A DNA stretch of 64,000 nucleotides from positions 105,879 through 169,878 of the forward strand of contig NZ_LMOM01000076.1 of the NCBI RefSeq assembly GCF_001424185.1. Reading direction: 5' to 3'. Positions 60,277 to 64,000 of the stretch are shown piece by piece. How positions within the stretch are numbered: position 1 is the first letter of the stretch; the number at the start of each line of letters is the position of its first letter. The position numbers and the translations under genes were made by a program. This DNA is from Deinococcus sp. Leaf326 (GTDB taxonomy: Bacteria; Deinococcota; Deinococci; Deinococcales; Deinococcaceae). The notes below the pieces were generated by a model. It was given only the letters and a program-made list of their open reading frames with translations, did no database searches and was not told the DNA's origin.

Positions 60277-60299
60277 TAGTTGATTAGTTTTATCAACTA
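60277..60299 (-). promoter_or_regulatory. 23-bp palindromic operator upstream of ABC operon
   Basis: TAGTTGAT (60277-60284) and ATCAACTA (60292-60299) are perfect inverted repeats around a 7-base spacer, centred 24 bp before the ATG at 60264. The site is strikingly AT-rich for this genome and would overlap the start region of transcription. No cognate regulator gene lies nearby. Confidence 0.55.
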
Positions 60300-60516
60300 C
60301 CTCACCCCTCCAGACAACTTCAGGCGAGAACGCGGCCTGGGTTCTGGCCTGGGGGCCTGAATGTCGGGGAGGGCCCCTGCTCGGAAGGCCAGAAGTCGCA
60401 GTGACCTGTCGGAGACGCAGGCGGCTTGTGGGGGCTGACGCCCGGCCACGTTGTCAGGTCGCAGCCGGTCACATCGGTCGGCCTCCTGAGCCGGGGAAGT
60501 GGGCAAGAATGGCCCC

Positions 60517-61449
60517 ATGCCAAGTGAATTCATCCAGCCGACGCCGGTCCTGCCCCTGTCTCCCGACGGCTTCAGCGTCGTGCTGCTGGGCACGGGCACT
60601 CCGCGCGCCTACCCCGGCGCCGCCAAGCCGGCCGTGGCGGTCGCTGCGGGGGGTCAGGTGCTGCTGTTCGACTGCGGCAGCGACACGACCCGGCAGCTCA
60701 TTGCCTCGGGCCTCATGCCGCAGCGGGTGCGGGACGTGTTCTTCACGCATCACCACTACGACCACAACGCCGGGTTTCCGGACCTCTTCATCAGCAGCTG
60801 GCGGACCCATGTCGGGATCATCGCGGGGCGTAGCCGGGCCATGCGCGTCTACGGGCCCAGCCGCACCCGCGAGATCATCGGCGCGTTCCACGGCGCCCTG
60901 GCTTACGACATCGGGTTGCGGGTGGCGTACAACAGGTCCGAGGTCGGGGGCGGGCAGGTGGAGTACGCCGAGAGCAACGCCGGGGTGGTGTTCGACGAGG
61001 GCGGGGTGCGGGTCACGGCCTTTGAGGTCGACCACCGCCCGGTCGAGCCGGCACTGGGCTACCTCGTCGAGTTCGGGGGAAAGCGGGTCGTCATTAGCGG
61101 GGATACCCGCCCCATGCCGAGCACGGTGGCGCACGCGCGGGGTGCCGACCTGCTTGTTCACGACGCCTACAACGCGGCCTGGCTGGCCGAGATCGCCCAG
61201 GAGAATCCGGACCTGGCGGTGCAAGTCAACAACCCGGCGAAGTACCACACGACCACGCTGGAAGCCGCGCAGATGGCGCAGGAGGCGGGGGCCAGACACC
61301 TCGTCCTGACCCACCACATCCCGGTGCCCCGGGCCACGCCGGAAGCCGAGGCCGCCTATACCCAGGGAATGGCGGCCCTCTACTCGGGCCGGATTACAGT
61401 TGGCCGCGATCTCATGCGCTTCGACCTGATCTCGCCTGCCGGAACCTGA
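60517..61449 (+). CDS. MBL-fold metallo-hydrolase
   Basis: A 310-residue metallo-beta-lactamase-fold hydrolase. The zinc motif H-x-H-x-D-H is His78-His-His80-Tyr-Asp82-His83 (FFTHHHYDHNAGF). The later ligands are the Asp in VISGDTRPM and the His in LVLTHHIPVP. The N-terminal VVLLGTGTPRAYPGAAKPAV and overall order resemble RNase Z-like and arylsulfatase-like hydrolases; with no tRNase-Z exosite insertion, a small-molecule hydrolase is likelier. ATG at 60517 (MPSEFIQ) is preferred to the GTG at 60499. AAGAAT ends six bases upstream, hinting at a leaderless start. No operon partner. Confidence 0.88.
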   Translation: MPSEFIQPTPVLPLSPDGFSVVLLGTGTPRAYPGAAKPAVAVAAGGQVLLFDCGSDTTRQLIASGLMPQRVRDVFFTHHHYDHNAGFPDLFISSWRTHVGIIAGRSRAMRVYGPSRTREIIGAFHGALAYDIGLRVAYNRSEVGGGQVEYAESNAGVVFDEGGVRVTAFEVDHRPVEPALGYLVEFGGKRVVISGDTRPMPSTVAHARGADLLVHDAYNAAWLAEIAQENPDLAVQVNNPAKYHTTTLEAAQMAQEAGARHLVLTHHIPVPRATPEAEAAYTQGMAALYSGRITVGRDLMRFDLISPAGT

Positions 61450-61555
61450 GTGGCGACGGGCGCCCGGTCCCGGACTCCGGTCGGGCGTGCCCTGGTCAGC
61501 TCGGGGCCGACGATGGGCCACCCGTCTTCGTGCCGGAACCCGCCACAATGACGGC

Positions 61556-63427
61556 ATGAGACGTTCGACCCTCGGCTTGGCGGCCTTCCTCTGGCTGATG
61601 CTGGCCGGTGCAGGGGTGGCGGCCCAGTTTCTGTCCACGCGAACCCGGCTGACGGAGACCTTCGGAACCGACGCGCGCATCCTGCACCGCGTGCTTTCGC
61701 AGCGGATGGAGCAGCAGGAAGCTGTGCTCAACGCCCTGGACGCTCTGGAACGTCAGGGTGTGGGCGCGGCGGCACTGGGGACATATGTGGACACCCTGGT
61801 ACGCCCCTACCCGCAGGTGGTGGCGGCCGAGCGGTGTTCGGCGACGGGCTGTCAGGTACTGGGCACCCCTGCCGAACGCCCCCCGGTTCTGGCCTCCGCA
61901 CGTTCCGGCCGGCCGGCGGCGCAGTGGCCAGAGGGCGGCGGGCCCCTCTACGCCCTCTCCCGCAACAACGTGCGGGTCTGGGTTGATGCCGGGCGGCTGA
62001 CCGGGGCCCTGGACAGCAGCGCCGCTCCCCTGACCTATGAGCTCCTCCGGCCGGGCACAGGAACGCTGGTCGTGGCGCATGGGGCCCAGGCCGCCGAGAC
62101 GTTCACGACGCTCCGGGTGGAGAAGGTCCTGGGGACGGCCCTGCAGCCTCTGCCCATCCGCATCTCGCGGGGGGTGCCGTGGAGCGCCTGGCCCTGGGTG
62201 GGCGCAGCGCTGTGGACGATACTCACTGCGGGGCTGGGCGTGCTGATTTTCCGGCTCCTGGAAAGCCGGCGCGCCGCGCAGCGCGCGCTGCTGGACGAGC
62301 GGGCTCGGGCGGACGGGGTGGTGCAGGCCGCCTCCGAGGCCATCGTGGCGCTGGACGGGGCCCACCGGGTGACGCTGGCGAATCCGGCCGCGCGCGCCGC
62401 GCTGGCCCACGCCCTGCCGCCGGGCACCGACCTGCGCGCCGTGGTCACGTTCCACGCTACGCTCTCGCAGGCGCCGTTCGACGCGGCGTCTTTCTGGAAC
62501 AGCGCCCGGCCTACCGCCCTGCCCGAGGGGCTGGCCCTGCTGCGCGCCGGGGCCGAAGGCCAGGAGACGGTGCCCGTCGAGGGCTCGCTGGCGCCCCTGC
62601 TCGGCGTGGGAGGCGACTTGCGGGGCCGCGTGCTCATCCTGCGCGAAGTGGGGCCGCTCCAGCGACGCCTGCTCGAACATCTGGAGGAAGGAGAGCGGCG
62701 CGTGCGCGAGCATGAGGAGATGCTGGCCCACGTCTCGCGGCTCTCCACCCTGGGCGAGATGAGCGCCGGCCTGGCTCACGAGCTGAACCAGCCCCTGACG
62801 GCCATCGTCAGTTACGGACAGGCTGCGGCGCGGCTTCTCGACGACCCCGAACCCGACCTGGCGCGGGTACGGCACGCCGTCGGCGCCTCGGTTACGCAGG
62901 CCGGGCGGGCGGCGCAGATCATCGTTCAGCTGCGCCAGTGGGTGCGCCGCGCGCCCAGTCAGAGCTGCCCCACCGATCTGGTGCAGGCCGCTTCGAACGT
63001 GCTGACCCTGTGCCGCGCCGACCTGAACCGGTTGGGCGTGCGCGTCGTCACGGCCTATGCCGACGCGCCTCTGGTCAGGGCTGACCCGGTCCAGCTTGAA
63101 CAGATCATCCTGAACCTGCTGCGCAACGCGCTGGAGGCCGTGCAGGACACTCCCGATCCCGTCATCGAACTGAGCGTCGCGCTGGAGGGGGGAGACTGGA
63201 CCCTGAGGGTGCGCGACAACGGCCCCGGCATCGCCCCAGAGGTCGCTCCACGTCTGTTCGCGCCGTTTACCACCAGCAAGGCGGGCGGCCTGGGCCTGGG
63301 GCTGAGCCTGTCGCAGACGCTCTCGCAGGGTCTGGGGGGCGACCTGAGCGGCGCGAACGCTCCTGCGGGCGGCGCGGTCTTCACGCTCAGGCTGCCGCGC
63401 CTGGTCTGGGAGGCAGCCAGTGATTGA
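61556..63427 (+). CDS. Membrane sensor histidine kinase (FixL/DctB-like)
   Basis: A 623-residue sensor kinase. A first membrane helix (residues ~5-25), a periplasmic CHASE-like domain (~25-205), a second helix (~207-230: GAALWTILTAGLGVLIFRLL) and a PAS-like region (~245-350) lead to a HisKA domain with His408 in AGLAHELNQPLTAIVSYGQA, the FixL/DctB-type H-box. HATPase motifs are NLLRNALEA, DNGPGIAPE and GLGLGLSL. CACAAT sits six bases before the ATG at 61556. It overlaps the FixJ-like regulator gene by 8 bp. The ligand of the periplasmic sensor is unknown. Confidence 0.9.
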   Translation: MRRSTLGLAAFLWLMLAGAGVAAQFLSTRTRLTETFGTDARILHRVLSQRMEQQEAVLNALDALERQGVGAAALGTYVDTLVRPYPQVVAAERCSATGCQVLGTPAERPPVLASARSGRPAAQWPEGGGPLYALSRNNVRVWVDAGRLTGALDSSAAPLTYELLRPGTGTLVVAHGAQAAETFTTLRVEKVLGTALQPLPIRISRGVPWSAWPWVGAALWTILTAGLGVLIFRLLESRRAAQRALLDERARADGVVQAASEAIVALDGAHRVTLANPAARAALAHALPPGTDLRAVVTFHATLSQAPFDAASFWNSARPTALPEGLALLRAGAEGQETVPVEGSLAPLLGVGGDLRGRVLILREVGPLQRRLLEHLEEGERRVREHEEMLAHVSRLSTLGEMSAGLAHELNQPLTAIVSYGQAAARLLDDPEPDLARVRHAVGASVTQAGRAAQIIVQLRQWVRRAPSQSCPTDLVQAASNVLTLCRADLNRLGVRVVTAYADAPLVRADPVQLEQIILNLLRNALEAVQDTPDPVIELSVALEGGDWTLRVRDNGPGIAPEVAPRLFAPFTTSKAGGLGLGLSLSQTLSQGLGGDLSGANAPAGGAVFTLRLPRLVWEAASD

Positions 63428-64000
63428 ACCGGCCCTGCCCCTGGAGCCCACGGTCTATCTGGTCGACGACGACGATGCGGTCCGGGACGCGCTGGGCTTC
63501 CTGCTGAGCACGGTCGGCCTGAACGTGCGCCCGTTCGCCGACGGACTGGCCCTGGAACGCGCCCTGAACGCCGAGGGACCGCCGGCCATCGGCTGCCTGC
63601 TGCTCGATGTCCGGATGCCACATATCAGCGGCCTGCAACTGCAACTGCGCCTTCAGGAGCGCGGGGTGGACCTGCCCGTGATCCTGCTGACCGGGCACGC
63701 CGATGTGGACCTGTGTCGCCGGGCGTTTCGCCAGGGGGCCGCCGACTTCCTGAGCAAACCGGTGGACGAAACCGAACTGCTCGAAGCGGTGCAACGCGCC
63801 GTGCGCCAGCACTTGCGGGTCCGCCGGCGCCGCGCGGCAGGTGGGCAGGCCCGTGAGCGCCTGTCCCGCCTCACTGCCCGCGAGCACGACGTCCTGCGCG
63901 GGATTCTGGACGGCCAGACGAGCAAACAGACCGCCCGGACCCTGGACATTTCCGCGCGTACCGTGGAGACCCACCGCGCCAGCCTGTTCGCCAAACTAGA
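63420..64000 (+). CDS. FixJ-family response regulator, C-terminus cut by window
   Basis: 193 residues are present of an expected ~205. The receiver domain has the acidic cluster VYLVDDDDAVRD, phospho-acceptor Asp63 in CLLLDVRMP and the conserved Lys of FLSKPVDE. The LuxR-type helix-turn-helix follows (LTAREHDVLRGILDGQTSKQ, then TVETHRASLFAKL), still intact at the edge. The GTG at 63420 overlaps the kinase stop region by 8 bp, so the two form a FixL/FixJ-like pair. Output genes are unknown. Confidence 0.92.
   Translation, partial: MIEPALPLEPTVYLVDDDDAVRDALGFLLSTVGLNVRPFADGLALERALNAEGPPAIGCLLLDVRMPHISGLQLQLRLQERGVDLPVILLTGHADVDLCRRAFRQGAADFLSKPVDETELLEAVQRAVRQHLRVRRRRAAGGQARERLSRLTAREHDVLRGILDGQTSKQTARTLDISARTVETHRASLFAKL

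Noticed and set aside
61496..63451. 651-codon minus-strand frame opposite the FixL-like kinase
   Set aside because: Antisense shadow with repetitive Gln/Arg/Gly composition; the plus strand encodes a complete kinase with all motifs.

Overview
The window is high-GC, tightly packed bacterial DNA and looks like a Deinococcus replicon. The evidence is the overall protein character, the histidine-utilisation gene order hutU-hutG-hutI-hutH (as I recall it from Deinococcus radiodurans), and at least eight genes whose start codon lies only 5-7 bases downstream of a TANNNT -10 element, the leaderless-mRNA layout known to be common in Deinococcus. No rRNA, tRNA, CRISPR array or intact insertion sequence was seen.

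Layout. 1-581 (minus): start of a kdp potassium-ATPase operon (kdpF, a second small membrane peptide, truncated kdpA). 714-2881: a divergent two-component system. 3038-4270: an orphan sugar-binding protein. 4505-10711: an IclR-type regulator facing the complete hut operon, with a 19-bp palindrome in the shared promoter. 10860-16069: a coiled-coil protein, a BTAD/STAND-ATPase regulator preceded by a coupled 30-codon ORF, a Lipoprotein_15-like protein and an MFS transporter. 16268-23762: a five-gene operon, SWIM zinc finger / DUF5691 / MoxR AAA+ ATPase / DUF5682 / von Willebrand A protein, with its own palindrome-covered promoter and a perfect terminal hairpin. This is the best candidate for an under-described system. 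23813-25919: TehA/SLAC1 exporter and a divergent LysR regulator with back-to-back leaderless promoters.

26115-39550 is a two-arm catabolic island. The minus arm is a DUF885 hydrolase, an IclR regulator and an M24 'peptidase' that has lost most metal ligands. The plus arm is a peptide-type ABC importer without ATPases, a ketopantoate-reductase-like enzyme, a Gfo/Idh/MocA oxidoreductase, a second DUF885 protein, an RraA-like aldolase, an atypical SDR and an M29 aminopeptidase. Two IclR-type palindromes lie in the divergent promoter. The arrangement suggests import and step-wise hydrolysis/oxidation of an amide or peptide-like nutrient.

39955-49682 holds single genes: serine hydrolase, GH18-like protein, GAF/PAS histidine kinase, CASTOR/POLLUX-type ion channel, aldo/keto reductase, DUF5996, a YciF-type ferritin-like protein and a small membrane protein. 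49834-52009 (minus) is an ApbE-DUF2271-PepSY cluster, probably an extracytosolic flavin/electron-transfer module. 52185-54760 is a GH15 glucoamylase coupled to a 62-codon zwf remnant. 54944-60264 has an FAD dehydrogenase and a second ATPase-less peptide ABC importer. 60517-64000 ends with an MBL-fold hydrolase and a FixL/FixJ-like two-component pair cut by the window edge.
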